Shown piece after piece: positions 41,697-50,290 of a DNA stretch of 64,000 bases. The notes beneath the pieces are model-generated. The model searched no databases. It worked only from the letters and a program-made list of their open reading frames with translations, and was not told the origin of the DNA. The first letter of the stretch is position 1; every line of letters begins with the position of its first letter. This DNA is from Rhizophagus irregularis (taxonomy: Eukaryota > Glomeromycota > Glomeromycetes > Glomerales > Glomeraceae), in the NCBI RefSeq assembly GCF_026210795.1, contig NC_089431.1, forward strand, positions 3,534,001-3,598,000, written 5' to 3'. A program made the position numbers and the translations under genes.

Positions 41697-43576
41697 TCAT
41701 GTCCAGATAACCTTGTTTGCATTTTTCACATGGCAGTATCCTGCGGTTTCAAACTTGAGAGCTTTCAATGCTTTGGATGCATTTTCTGGACAAGTGATAA
41801 GTGTAGGACTACTCGGCTGTTCCTCTAGAATAAATCCATCTGTATGGATGCGTCGTACTTTATCCTTATATGGTTCTAATAACTCTGAAGTCGTCTTCCG
41901 TCCATGTGCTAATAAGAATGGAGCGATCCTAGGATACTCACCCTTGAAGGGACTACCTGGGTTTGTGAACTGGAATCGCCACTGGTCAGATCCTACTGGT
42001 ACGATGGAGTCAAGTGTGTGGCCTTCTGGAAACTTGAATGGATCTGTTTGATCTGTGGTGAGTGTCTTGTAATTGCGTTTCCTCTGGCAGAGTGCTCCCC
42101 ATAGTGTATTGAGAACTCTCTTTGCAACACGACCGGCCACGCCACCCTGGTTCTTTATATTGAAGAGAAAGTGGACATACTCACCAAATATTACAGTCCC
42201 AGGAATTCTTGCTTCTCTGTCATATATCAAGGCATTTGGCTTTCCATCCTGGATTAACTGTATATCGAGTCCAAGTTTCTTTGCTCGTTGTAAGTCAATG
42301 AATGTATAGACTCCCCTCTTATTCTGTCGGAAGAGAATGTCATTACCACTTACCTTGCCCTTGGGCGCTCCTGGGAGCTAGCACGAAATAATCCATACAA
42401 GGCATAACCTCTATGGTCTACAAAGTCTTTGAGTATTTGAAACTTACCTTGTCGGATTGGAAAGTTTGCATTTGATTGCTGAATACTTGGATACAAACTT
42501 GTCACGTCGTATTGCCTTCCATAGCCCTTCCATTCGTTGTCTGCCCAGATAAGACCTCCCATCATTGCATCACTTATCCACTCTGCTTCGACTGGGTCAA
42601 GAGGATCATTGGCTGGAACCCCTACACTAAACCGTTCAAAAAGCCAGAGTGCAGTTCTCTTGTACGACCAGTTGTGGTAAGATAAGTCGATTCCTAGACC
42701 GAACTTCTTTGTAGCCTGTAGGAAGGAATCCCGCTCTTCATGGATCCTCTGGTATGTTTCCTCAAGTGTTTCATATATTCCAGTTTTACAATTCTTCTCG
42801 ATAGGGATGAAGGAGTAACTATCAGAGTTCTTACCTTTCTGAAACTGTCCAACTGTAAGAGACTTAACTGTCTTACCATTGTATATTGTTACTACATTAT
42901 TAACCCCATCTTCACGATAAACAAAGGGAGACTTTTGTTTTCTATCTAATTTGCTAGGGTGGAGTCTTCCGGGATTCAGTGCAAGAGAGTAGTGGCCTTC
43001 AGACAGGATAAGTGTTGCACGTCTGTCAGATTTGCTCTTAGAAATTCGAGTGGAATCCCCTACAATATTAAGTGCAAGGCTTCCTGCAAGTTGTTCAACC
43101 TTATCCATATATGAGACTGGAACTGAAGCATCACGATTGAGACCTAATGCCTTTTTGATATACTCGGGCTTTTCGATTGACTTTGGCATTTTAGAGAATG
43201 TGCCGTAGATATATTTCAGGCATTTATACAGGCAATCATTTAGCTTCCCATTGCACCCCCCTGCAACCGGTGGGGCATCTCTCACATAAATTATGAATCA
43301 TTCAAAATAATCAGGGTCTGCATCATCCGGTAGTTGTGCTTCGTCGTAGTGGTCCAAGAGTGAGAAGAGGCTGGCTGGTTGGTTTCCTGATGTCCATCCA
43401 CCGGGTTTCCAGTTTTCATAGGGGAGCAGAATCTGAAATTTATGTGTCGGATACCGGGATTGGAGTCGCTGTCCAAGTCTTGCTATTGCTCCTCTGGAAA
43501 ATCTTGCGCCTGAATACTGTAATTCTTTGATATCCGGTCTTGTAGGTAAAGCACGGACAATCTCTGAATAAACCAT
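41697..43576 (-). pseudogene. family B DNA polymerase of protein-primed type, broken twice
   Basis: Three open pieces on the minus strand read as one polymerase of about 625 residues. 43576-43298 (92 codons, ATG start) is followed in the same frame by TGA (43298-43300). Then 43297-42350 has a Cys-rich start (GGCNGKLNDCLYKCL) and motif A (YDVTSLYPS). The frame then shifts by -1 near 42360, and the last part carries motif B (LNTLWG) and motif C (HTDG). The junction reads correctly in the other frame as LPGAPKGKVSGNDILF. No 3'-5' exonuclease motifs are obvious. It would copy the linear element using a terminal protein. One nonsense and one 1-nt deletion suffice to explain the damage; assembly error is possible. 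Confidence 0.8.
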
Positions 43577-43767
43577 TTGACGTATTTATGAATTGTGTTC
43601 AGTTGTAATATAGGTTTTTTATACAAAAAATATAAGATAACTAAGAAGTGCTTATCTTATTAAAAGGAGTCAATCTTGCTGCATACACGATCAAGATCCT
43701 CTTCATCCCAGTCGTCGATGAGTCCATTGGCGGCTTCCCATTCACGTTCCATATCGGTTTTTGGACG
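43577..43767. promoter_or_regulatory. spacer between helicase stop and polymerase start
   Basis: 191 bp, AT-rich near the polymerase ATG, with ACTGAACACAATTC about 35 bp upstream of it. No ORF. Confidence 0.35.
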
Positions 43768-46194
43768 TTACTCGGGGATCTCTCGTGCTTTACCCTTATT
43801 CATCTTCATAGTTTCATAACCGGAGGTGGTAGGGATAATCTCGGCATCATGATCCTCCTTATATGCTCTTATTAGATCTGTGAGTTCTTTACGGCTAGGT
43901 GTTTTAGGTAAGTACCCATTATATTCTATCCAGTCCTTGAAGCGGTCTACTACCTCCCTAAGGTAGTACTGGTACTCGTCCTCAATACGTGTTGTGGGAC
44001 ATTCCTCTACTTCAAACGCGAGTATTTCCCAGTCATAGTCGTCTGACACGTCTTGATACTTAGCCCATAAATCCTTACCTGTATTGTAGAGATCATTGAA
44101 GACCTGGTTCTTTGAATTCTTGACCCATGGCTTACGATCCCATCGGTGCCTTTCATGCCAAGCCCAGTATGCTCGAGTACCTTCCTTTGGTTTAGGGTCC
44201 CAGTCAACTTCTAGTTCTGTGTCGGGTTCTGGGATAGGTTGCTCTTCAGGAGCTGGTTCTGGGTCAGGCTTAGTGACAGATGCAGAAAATTCTGCGGGAG
44301 ACTCGGGTTGTTGTTCAGAAGCTGGGTTTACAGTTGTAAAATCTGAGTCAGATAGCAAGTCATCTAAAACGTCGTAGTCATCATCAGCTTTAAATGCAGG
44401 TTCCTCAGCAGGCGGCTCATTTTCTTGATCAGGTTCCTCATCAGATAGATAACAGTCCGAGAAGCTATCTATAGGTTCATCAGTATCTGATTCTATAGGA
44501 GCTGGAGATTCCTCAGGAATAGGATCCTCATTGATGACAGGTGCGGGTTTTACCTTCAAGCAATCGGGCTTAAGTGGTACTGGTGGTGGAGTCTTTTTGG
44601 TCTCTTCAGTAGGCTTCTTCTTGACAGGAGCGGGTTTTTCCTCAGCAGGTTTCTCTTGTACGTCTTGTGGATTATTAGCAGGAATGCTATATATATTTGC
44701 CAAGAACTTTTCTAAGGCTTTGGGATCAGATGCGGGCTTCTCGGGAGTTTCTACATCTATTCCTTCTATATTGATTTCATCTGTTTCATGGATCCATTTT
44801 TTGGTGAGAAACTTTTTGTAAAGGTCCTCCCTAGATATGCTGTAAACTCGTGGTGTTGTCTTACCTACACGTATTTTTCTGCTATTTATACCCAACTCAT
44901 TTGATAGGATTCTAGAAGCGTTTATCTTTGATAGGGGTGTAATGCAATGAGTTTCACAGTATGAAGTATATACCCTATAAAATTCTTGAACAGGTAGGTC
45001 GGTTATATGATTTTTTACTATGAGGTAAATGTCCTTTATGAATTGAAATAGGGGTGGGAGAGTTGATATGATGTGATCCTGCTTAGATGTCGTCATAGGT
45101 GGTGGATTCCCATTGAAGTCTGGGTAAGCGTCTGCAATGGCTCTCAAGTAAGCATAGAATGCCTCACTGGCACCTGGGTATTTCATAGCGTCACTGAGTT
45201 TCTTAAAGTAGTTGAGGTCTCCCTTGCGGGATGGTGACACATCCAAGAACACTGTGCGCCTATCGTCATTCTCCACTCTGAGAGCATTTTCATTAGTGAG
45301 TACAATGGTGGATATAAAGTTTTTGTAATGTGTTGGCGTCTTGTATTTTTCATGGATTTCCATTATGTCACCTGTTACCTTATCCTTCAATGATCGATAC
45401 AGATTATTCCACTGGCTTTTTTCTGTAGGCATTTCCTCGAGGAGGAGAAGAACCTTACCTTGTAATTGCCCATTGAAACTTCCAAGAATCGTTTGAGGAT
45501 CACTGGTCTTATAAACAAGTTGAGTACCTAAAACACTACGTTGAATGAAATCTGTTATAATACTCTTACCCCAACCCTGTCCAGATTTCAGGTAGAGAAT
45601 CGAATACATTTTCCTTCCGGCTGCCACACCGGCCAACCACTTTATGATATACTCAGTAAGATTCCAATCGCCTGAACACCAGATATCCTGAATGTGGGAG
45701 AAGATAAATTTAACCGCGAGGTGGGTTGTAGATTCAAAAGTGGATATCGGACGCAGGATATGGAGGAATCCTGGAAAGATATTGAGATAAAGTTGGCCAC
45801 CTAGTTCAAAGATACGGGATTTTTGAGGGTCACAGGTAGCTACACATACAGTACTATATTCGATCATAAACCATTTGTTGATATTAAATTCAACCTTTTG
45901 TGAAGGACCCTGTTCAGATTGTGTGTAAAAGACTTTGGTAATTGGACGGATAAGTTTATTAATATTTTTATCAGGGATGTGCTCGAGGTTTTTGATTTCT
46001 GATCGCCACATGAAGACTCCATGTGGGTTGGAGCAGGGGATAAAGTAACTGCAAAGATAACCTTTAGCTTGATTGAGATCCCTCATATTCTTTGCAGCGT
46101 TAATGAGCCGTTTAAGCTCATCAATACTAAAAGCCTTCTTCTGTTCACCGAACTTGGGGATAACTTGAGCTTGAGTGCTAGTTTGGGCAGTCAT
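43768..46194 (-). CDS. superfamily 3 helicase
   Basis: I start at the first ATG (46194, MTAQTSTQAQ), giving 808 residues. The SF3 core is at about residues 185-335: Walker A GQGWGKS, Walker B VLLLLEE and motif C STIVLTNEN followed by NDDRRTVFLD, where Arg is a likely arginine finger. This type unwinds DNA ahead of viral replicases and is found in Polinton-related elements and parvo- or pox-like viruses. Residues about 490-640 are a Pro/Glu/Ser-rich, probably disordered linker, and a basic/aromatic domain ends the protein (AYWAWHERHRWDRKPW). It is upstream of the polymerase on the same strand. The ATTGAAGATTA word lies about 45 bp before the ATG. Key motifs are intact. Confidence 0.88.
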   Translation of the reverse strand: MTAQTSTQAQVIPKFGEQKKAFSIDELKRLINAAKNMRDLNQAKGYLCSYFIPCSNPHGVFMWRSEIKNLEHIPDKNINKLIRPITKVFYTQSEQGPSQKVEFNINKWFMIEYSTVCVATCDPQKSRIFELGGQLYLNIFPGFLHILRPISTFESTTHLAVKFIFSHIQDIWCSGDWNLTEYIIKWLAGVAAGRKMYSILYLKSGQGWGKSIITDFIQRSVLGTQLVYKTSDPQTILGSFNGQLQGKVLLLLEEMPTEKSQWNNLYRSLKDKVTGDIMEIHEKYKTPTHYKNFISTIVLTNENALRVENDDRRTVFLDVSPSRKGDLNYFKKLSDAMKYPGASEAFYAYLRAIADAYPDFNGNPPPMTTSKQDHIISTLPPLFQFIKDIYLIVKNHITDLPVQEFYRVYTSYCETHCITPLSKINASRILSNELGINSRKIRVGKTTPRVYSISREDLYKKFLTKKWIHETDEINIEGIDVETPEKPASDPKALEKFLANIYSIPANNPQDVQEKPAEEKPAPVKKKPTEETKKTPPPVPLKPDCLKVKPAPVINEDPIPEESPAPIESDTDEPIDSFSDCYLSDEEPDQENEPPAEEPAFKADDDYDVLDDLLSDSDFTTVNPASEQQPESPAEFSASVTKPDPEPAPEEQPIPEPDTELEVDWDPKPKEGTRAYWAWHERHRWDRKPWVKNSKNQVFNDLYNTGKDLWAKYQDVSDDYDWEILAFEVEECPTTRIEDEYQYYLREVVDRFKDWIEYNGYLPKTPSRKELTDLIRAYKEDHDAEIIPTTSGYETMKMNKGKAREIPE

Positions 46195-46414
46195 TTTTTG
46201 TTCTATCAAATCGAGTACTAATTTATAGTTACCTAATCTTCAATTGCCGAATATTTTTCCAAAGATCTGCACTCCTACCAATTTACCCTCCTGTAGTCCT
46301 ATGGTCCTGCGATTCTGCGGTCCTCCGGTTATATCTGGTTATCTTCTAGGGGTAAAAAAAAAAACTATAAACCACGAACCTTTACGACTGCTCTAAATCT
46401 TCCCTTCCCCTTTT

Positions 46415-46774
46415 TCAAACTACATATATCTGAAATCCAAACCGCTCAAGAGCTCCTTTTACTATAGTTAGCTTTTTTCTAGTGTCCGTTAACTCTTTAC
46501 AAGCCTTTTGATACGCCTTCCATTCAAGTTCACGGAGGGTACCCTCCTCCTCCAATGATTGGCCAAGAGCATCGTTTGCTTTTTCCTTCTTTTCTACTGC
46601 CCTGTCGTATGCCTCCTCGGCTTTTTTATGCCGCTTCCAGAGTACTCGTTCAGCTTCGGCTTTCCAGATTGGGCTGACTTCTAAAAGATGTGGCCCGAAA
46701 TTGCTACTTGGAATGTGTTCCAGGATATGGCCTACAAGTTCAGGAATTACTAATACTGCGTGCGGGGTATACAT
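46415..46774 (-). CDS. second F-box-like protein
   Basis: 119 residues from ATG at 46774. IPELVGHILEHIPSSNFG, then EVSPIWKAEAERVLWKR matches the fungal F-box pattern. The rest is a highly charged coiled-coil helix (KKAEEAYDRAVEKKEKAN, LEWKAYQKACKEL) ending ERFGFQIYVV. It may bind Skp1 and dimerise or recruit a target through the coil. It is the first gene inside the right terminal repeat and is transcribed inward. It is not a copy of the other F-box ORF beyond the domain. Confidence 0.6.
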   Translation of the reverse strand: MYTPHAVLVIPELVGHILEHIPSSNFGPHLLEVSPIWKAEAERVLWKRHKKAEEAYDRAVEKKEKANDALGQSLEEEGTLRELEWKAYQKACKELTDTRKKLTIVKGALERFGFQIYVV

Positions 46775-46807
46775 GTTATCTGTCCTTATAGGTTACTTAT
46801 GGTATAC

Positions 46808-47266
46808 CCATTGTTCAATTACTTATTTTTTCTGACGGGGGCAGAACGGGGTTGGTCTTACTGGCTCTATAGACCTTCTAGGGGCTTACCTACTAATTTA
46901 CCTGGTTTGCTGTCTCACTGCTTCCAATAGATTATTAGACGGAATCCTGACTTGTTCCAGATGTTCCGGATGTGGCGGATCTGGGGTGGTAAAAATAAAA
47001 CTTTTTCTGGGGGGATGTCCTCTCATATTTTTTCTGAAACATCTGCCACATCTGCCACATCCGGGACAACCCTCTCATTATATCCGTTATTCCTTCCTTT
47101 TCTATTGTTTTCTAGTTATTTGGTATATATATTTGTTCCATATGTTGTCCCAGATTGTGGCGGATATATGGGGATTCCTGTGCCCCATAGGGGGGATATA
47201 GGTACTGCGAGGCCGCGAGGCCGAGGTGGGTGGAGCGGTAGCGAGGCCCACATCCAGCCTGACGAC
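46808..47266 (-). repeat. right terminal inverted repeat, 459 bp
   Basis: Inverse of 32729-33187, with differences seen at the CCCCATAG/CCCCGTAG site, at AGCCTGACG/AGCCCGACG and in a G run near 46986. No indels. Confidence 0.95.
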
Positions 47267-47308
<42 letters not shown>

Positions 47309-47689
47309 GCAATGGCAACGGCAGCAGCAACACCAGCAGCGTATGCAGCGCCGACAGCGCGAATGTTTTGAATCAACGGGTAATAAAATTTATTAATTTA
47401 ATGTAAAAGTAAATTTTATAAATTATTTAATAATAAAATTTTTAAATTAATAAAAATAGGAGCTGTTTGCTATTATTGTAATGATAATCATTACATCTTC
47501 GCTTGTACTCAAATACCGAAAGAGTACAAAGGCCGTTGCGTTAATTGCTGGGCGGACGATCATATGGTTATGAGTTGTAATAATGTTAAAATAAGAGAGC
47601 CTTGGCTCTAAATTTTTTAATTTTTTAACTTTTTTCTAATCTTTTTAATTTTTTAAGTTAGATTAAAAATTATTTTCTGAATCATGTTA

Positions 47690-47945
47690 TGTTCTCGAAC
47701 ATTTTTCCGATTGGGGTCGGATAATAAAAGATTAATTAAAATATTCGATTGGGGTCGAATATTTTTCTTTTTCCGATTGGGGTCGGATATTAATCTTTTA
47801 AAAAATGTTCGATTACTATTTTTTTTTTGTCCGATCGATTGGGGTCGAATTAATTTTTGATTACTATTTTTTTTTGTCTGAGTCGGATTAATTTTTTTAA
47901 AAAACGTTCGATTGGGGTCGAACCAATATAATAAAAAAAAATTTT
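47690..47945. repeat. array of TCCGATTGGGGTCGGA palindromic words
   Basis: At least six copies of (T)TCGATTGGGGTCGA or TCCGATTGGGGTCGGA separated by AT-rich spacers, just downstream of the split zinc-knuckle gene. Confidence 0.8.
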
Positions 47946-49139
47946 TTTATAAAATTATATATTTATTTTCATATATATTATTTTTAATATTTTTTATTTA
48001 TTTTTAATATTTTTTATTTATTAATATTATTAATTCGCAATTCGTAAAAAAAGTAAACATGAAAAAATTTACATTACATTTATATAATGATCGGTAGGAA
48101 TAGTAGTGATAATAAAATGCGTTAATATTCGTTAATACCAATAATTAAATGTGTTAATACTAAGAATCTCTAATCATTTTAGATCTAAACATGAATAACG
48201 ACGATACTTGATGTAAAACTCGTTTCTATTAGTTAGTAAATAGTATGTACATGAGAGGTAACAGCAATCCAAAAGGCGCGTTACTTTATAAACTGGTAAA
48301 CTTTATAGAATAAAATAACAGCTAAAGGAAACGAAAATAATGAGATATTACTAAGGTATACAAGGTATAGGTATCATGTATCATTCAGCGATATTAAAAC
48401 AGCACCAAGTTATGTATGATAAGTTTATACGAAGTTTATATCAACGACGAAGTTTAATTTTCTAGATCTTTTATTAAAAATTGGAATAATAATGAATTTC
48501 TAAGTATTTTTCTATTTATTATTTTATTTAAGAATTTTTTTTATAATAAAACTTGCTTAGTAATACAATATATAATAAAATCAATAAAATCAATAAAATA
48601 AGTTTCATATTGCATAAAAAATTTTTTTATTTAATTAAATTTTTTTATTTAATTAATTATATTAATATATTTATTATAAAAGATTATTAAGGAAAGGTAA
48701 AAAAATTAAGTAAATTTAGAATGTGACGAAGGTGGATAAGGAAATAACGCGAGCGTGATGGTAGTTGCAGATGGTATGTGTATATGGTGGCGGCGGCGGT
48801 TATTGTGGTGGAGGAGGAAGTAATTGTAGTAAAGGAAGTGATCAAAAAAGTAATTTTAGAGACGGAAAAGGTGATCGTGATGAAGCGATTATTGTGATGT
48901 TTGCAGATATTTTCGGTTTTACTATAATATAAAAACTTGATACACGATTATAATATGGTTGAATTACGGTTAAATGGGTTAAATGATATTAAATGTATAT
49001 TATAGAAACGCGGTTCTGTTATAATAAAATAACTTGATCGCTAATATTATTATAAATTATAAGTTAATTTAAAATAAATACATTGTAGGTAAACAGTCAT
49101 ATATATTACTTTTTAAATACATTCACAATTCACAATTAA
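47946..49139. other. AT-rich region with a small Gly-rich ORF
   Basis: Mostly non-coding. 48771-48932 (+) is a 53-codon ORF with a Gly-rich start (VYGGGGGYCGGGGSNCS) in locally GC-richer DNA. It could be a decayed exon, but there is too little to name it. Confidence 0.3.
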
Positions 49140-49443
49140 AGTAAAATGATCTCCCATCGTACAATTGTAACGATTGTACTAAAATAAACGTATATTTCGT
49201 ATATTTTCAAATATTGTACAATAATCGCACAATTTTTATATCCTAAACTTTTATTGCACAAAAGTTGAACGTTTTCTGTATACTTAATTTAAGTTTATTT
49301 TCAATTGTACAAAGATCGCACATTTTCAATACACTATAAAATCGACATGGCCATTTTTATCCAAAAAACTGCAATAATTGTATGATTTCTGCACGGACTT
49401 GAACAAATATTGCACAAAAATTGGATGATCTTTTTTCATAGGG
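49140..49443. repeat. right subterminal repeat zone of the giant insertion
   Basis: It contains repeated words ATTGTACAATAATCGCACAA, TTTATTGCACAAAAGTTG, CAATTGTACAAAGATCGCAC and TTGCACAAAAATTGGATGAT, ending CTTTTTTCATAGGG at 49430-49443. CATACAATTATTG and ATCATCCAATTT on the other strand match words of the left zone. Confidence 0.65.
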
Positions 49444-50290
49444 AAAGAATGCTGGAATTCTGATCCAAATAAAAGGCCAACAGCTACTGTTTTAAAAAAC
49501 AAAATGTGTAAAATAGTCATTATCGAAAATGAAAATCCAACTAAAATTATAAGATCGTCAGGTATTGGACCTGTAAAAACAAATAATCCAGGCGCAATTT
49601 ACAGGAGTAGATCTTTAAGTGGTATGATTCAATCTGCAATGTCTACAAGAAGTTTAGATAATTACGGAAGTTGGTAAATATGATATTAAATGTTTTTACT
49701 TGACAAAAAATAGGATTCTGAATGATACCGTCCCAAGCTATTTATAAACTGTCCAAATAATTGGACATGGATGTCTGTTCCTAATTTGGATGATTGAATC
49801 AATCTGAATTATATATCAGAAGTAATAATAATACTATGCTTCATTACTATTTAGATTTTTTTTTTTAATGGTATTATTATTTGTATTCATTTAAAGGTAA
49901 AAGGAAGTTTGAAGACAACAAAATTGAAAACTGTTTTAATGAAGGTATTATAAAGTCAAAAATTATATAGTATATAAGTGCAAATGGATTCAATATTTAC
50001 TAAAGTGAAATATTTTCAGATAAAATTATTAAAAAGATAAGATCAATAGAAAATGAGAATAATGGTAAAATCCTTTTTATATCTTTGTAACAAAATACTA
50101 TTTATTCCTAATAAAATTTATTTTCATTTATTTAGATTATATTAAGCAAGAATTTGGATATAAAATATATTAATGATGAAAGTAAGTAAATACTATTGTA
50201 TAATTCTATAAATATTTTTATTATCTTAATCTGATTTTTTAATTTAAAAAAATAGGATATATTTCACAGGAAATTGATTTTGATATTTGA
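49444..50290 (+). pseudogene. kinase gene, 3' half
   Basis: It opens directly at the insertion end with KECWNSDPNKRPTATVLKNK, kinase subdomain XI. It runs to at least 49673, with a Ser/Arg-rich tail (RSRSLSGMIQSAMSTRSLDN). Short exon-like pieces follow at about 49897-49944 (KRKFEDNKIENCFNE), 50021-50064 (KIIKKIRSIENENN), 50135-50180 and 50256-50290 (ISQEIDFDI-stop). Each is bounded by AG and GT and matches the style of the C-terminal tails of this kinase family. The phase of the first small exon does not fit cleanly, so exon borders are tentative. There is no start codon or catalytic domain here: it is the missing end of the gene at 6677-7766. Confidence 0.75.

Larger units (their letters stand above)
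32724..47271 (-). mobile_element. Polinton-like element with gag-protease module
   Basis: The element is 32729-47266 (14,538 bp). It has inverted repeats of 459 bp, with 3 differences by my comparison, and ACAGC at both flanks (32724-32728, 47267-47271). Visible Polinton hallmarks are a chromodomain integrase, an A32-type ATPase, an SF3 helicase and a family B polymerase with protein-primed-type motifs. No double-jelly-roll major capsid, penton or adenovirus-type cysteine protease is recognisable. A gag-like ORF and a retropepsin-like ORF stand in the middle. All genes are intronless, most are on the minus strand, and G+C is visibly higher than in the flanks. The polymerase is broken, so this copy may be defective. 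Confidence 0.9.
31718..47611 (+). pseudogene. Asn-run / SFG-repeat / poly-Gln / zinc-knuckle gene split by the Polinton-like element
   Basis: Exon 1 (31718-31887) has an (AAT)n Asn run. Exon 2 (32020-32212) has repeated SFGVP/SFGAP units resembling nucleoporin-type FG repeats. Exon 3 starts at 32291 with Thr/Ala/Pro-rich repeats and enters a CAG/CAA poly-Gln tract, cut at 32728. It resumes at 47272 with more Gln, then QWQRQQQH. Exon 4 (47460-47611) has two zinc knuckles, CYYCNDNHYIFAC and CVNCWADDHMVMSC, and ends EPWL. The introns are GT..AG. Removing the insertion with one 5-bp duplication keeps exon 3 in frame. Exon 2 lacks one T near 32170 (CCTCGTTC where its repeats read CCTTCGTTC), which would break the frame into exon 3. 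Function unknown; knuckles suggest nucleic-acid binding. Confidence 0.7.
7767..49443. mobile_element. giant TIR-bounded insertion (CACTA-like candidate) carrying genes and three nested elements
   Basis: CCCTATGAAAAAAG at 7767-7780 is matched by its exact inverse CTTTTTTCATAGGG at 49430-49443. Directly outside are AAA (7764-7766) and AAA (49444-49446). Deleting the segment plus one AAA rejoins ATG AAA to GAA TGC TGG, giving the LMKECW of kinase subdomain XI. Both ends carry related subterminal words (ATCATCCAATTT; CATACAATAATTG and CATACAATTATTG). A 3-bp target duplication, subterminal repeats and an internal tnp2-type transposase gene fit the CACTA/EnSpm group, although the terminus is not CACTA. 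The length is 41,677 bp, or about 13.8 kb without the Ty3, Ginger and Polinton-like insertions. Alternative: two unrelated copies of a short element plus a rearrangement. Confidence 0.7.

Noticed and set aside
42350-42365. AAGGTAAGT near the polymerase frameshift considered as an intron donor
   Set aside because: The sequence right after it is good polymerase coding sequence in the other frame, so a 1-nt shift explains it better than splicing; other genes of the element have no introns.
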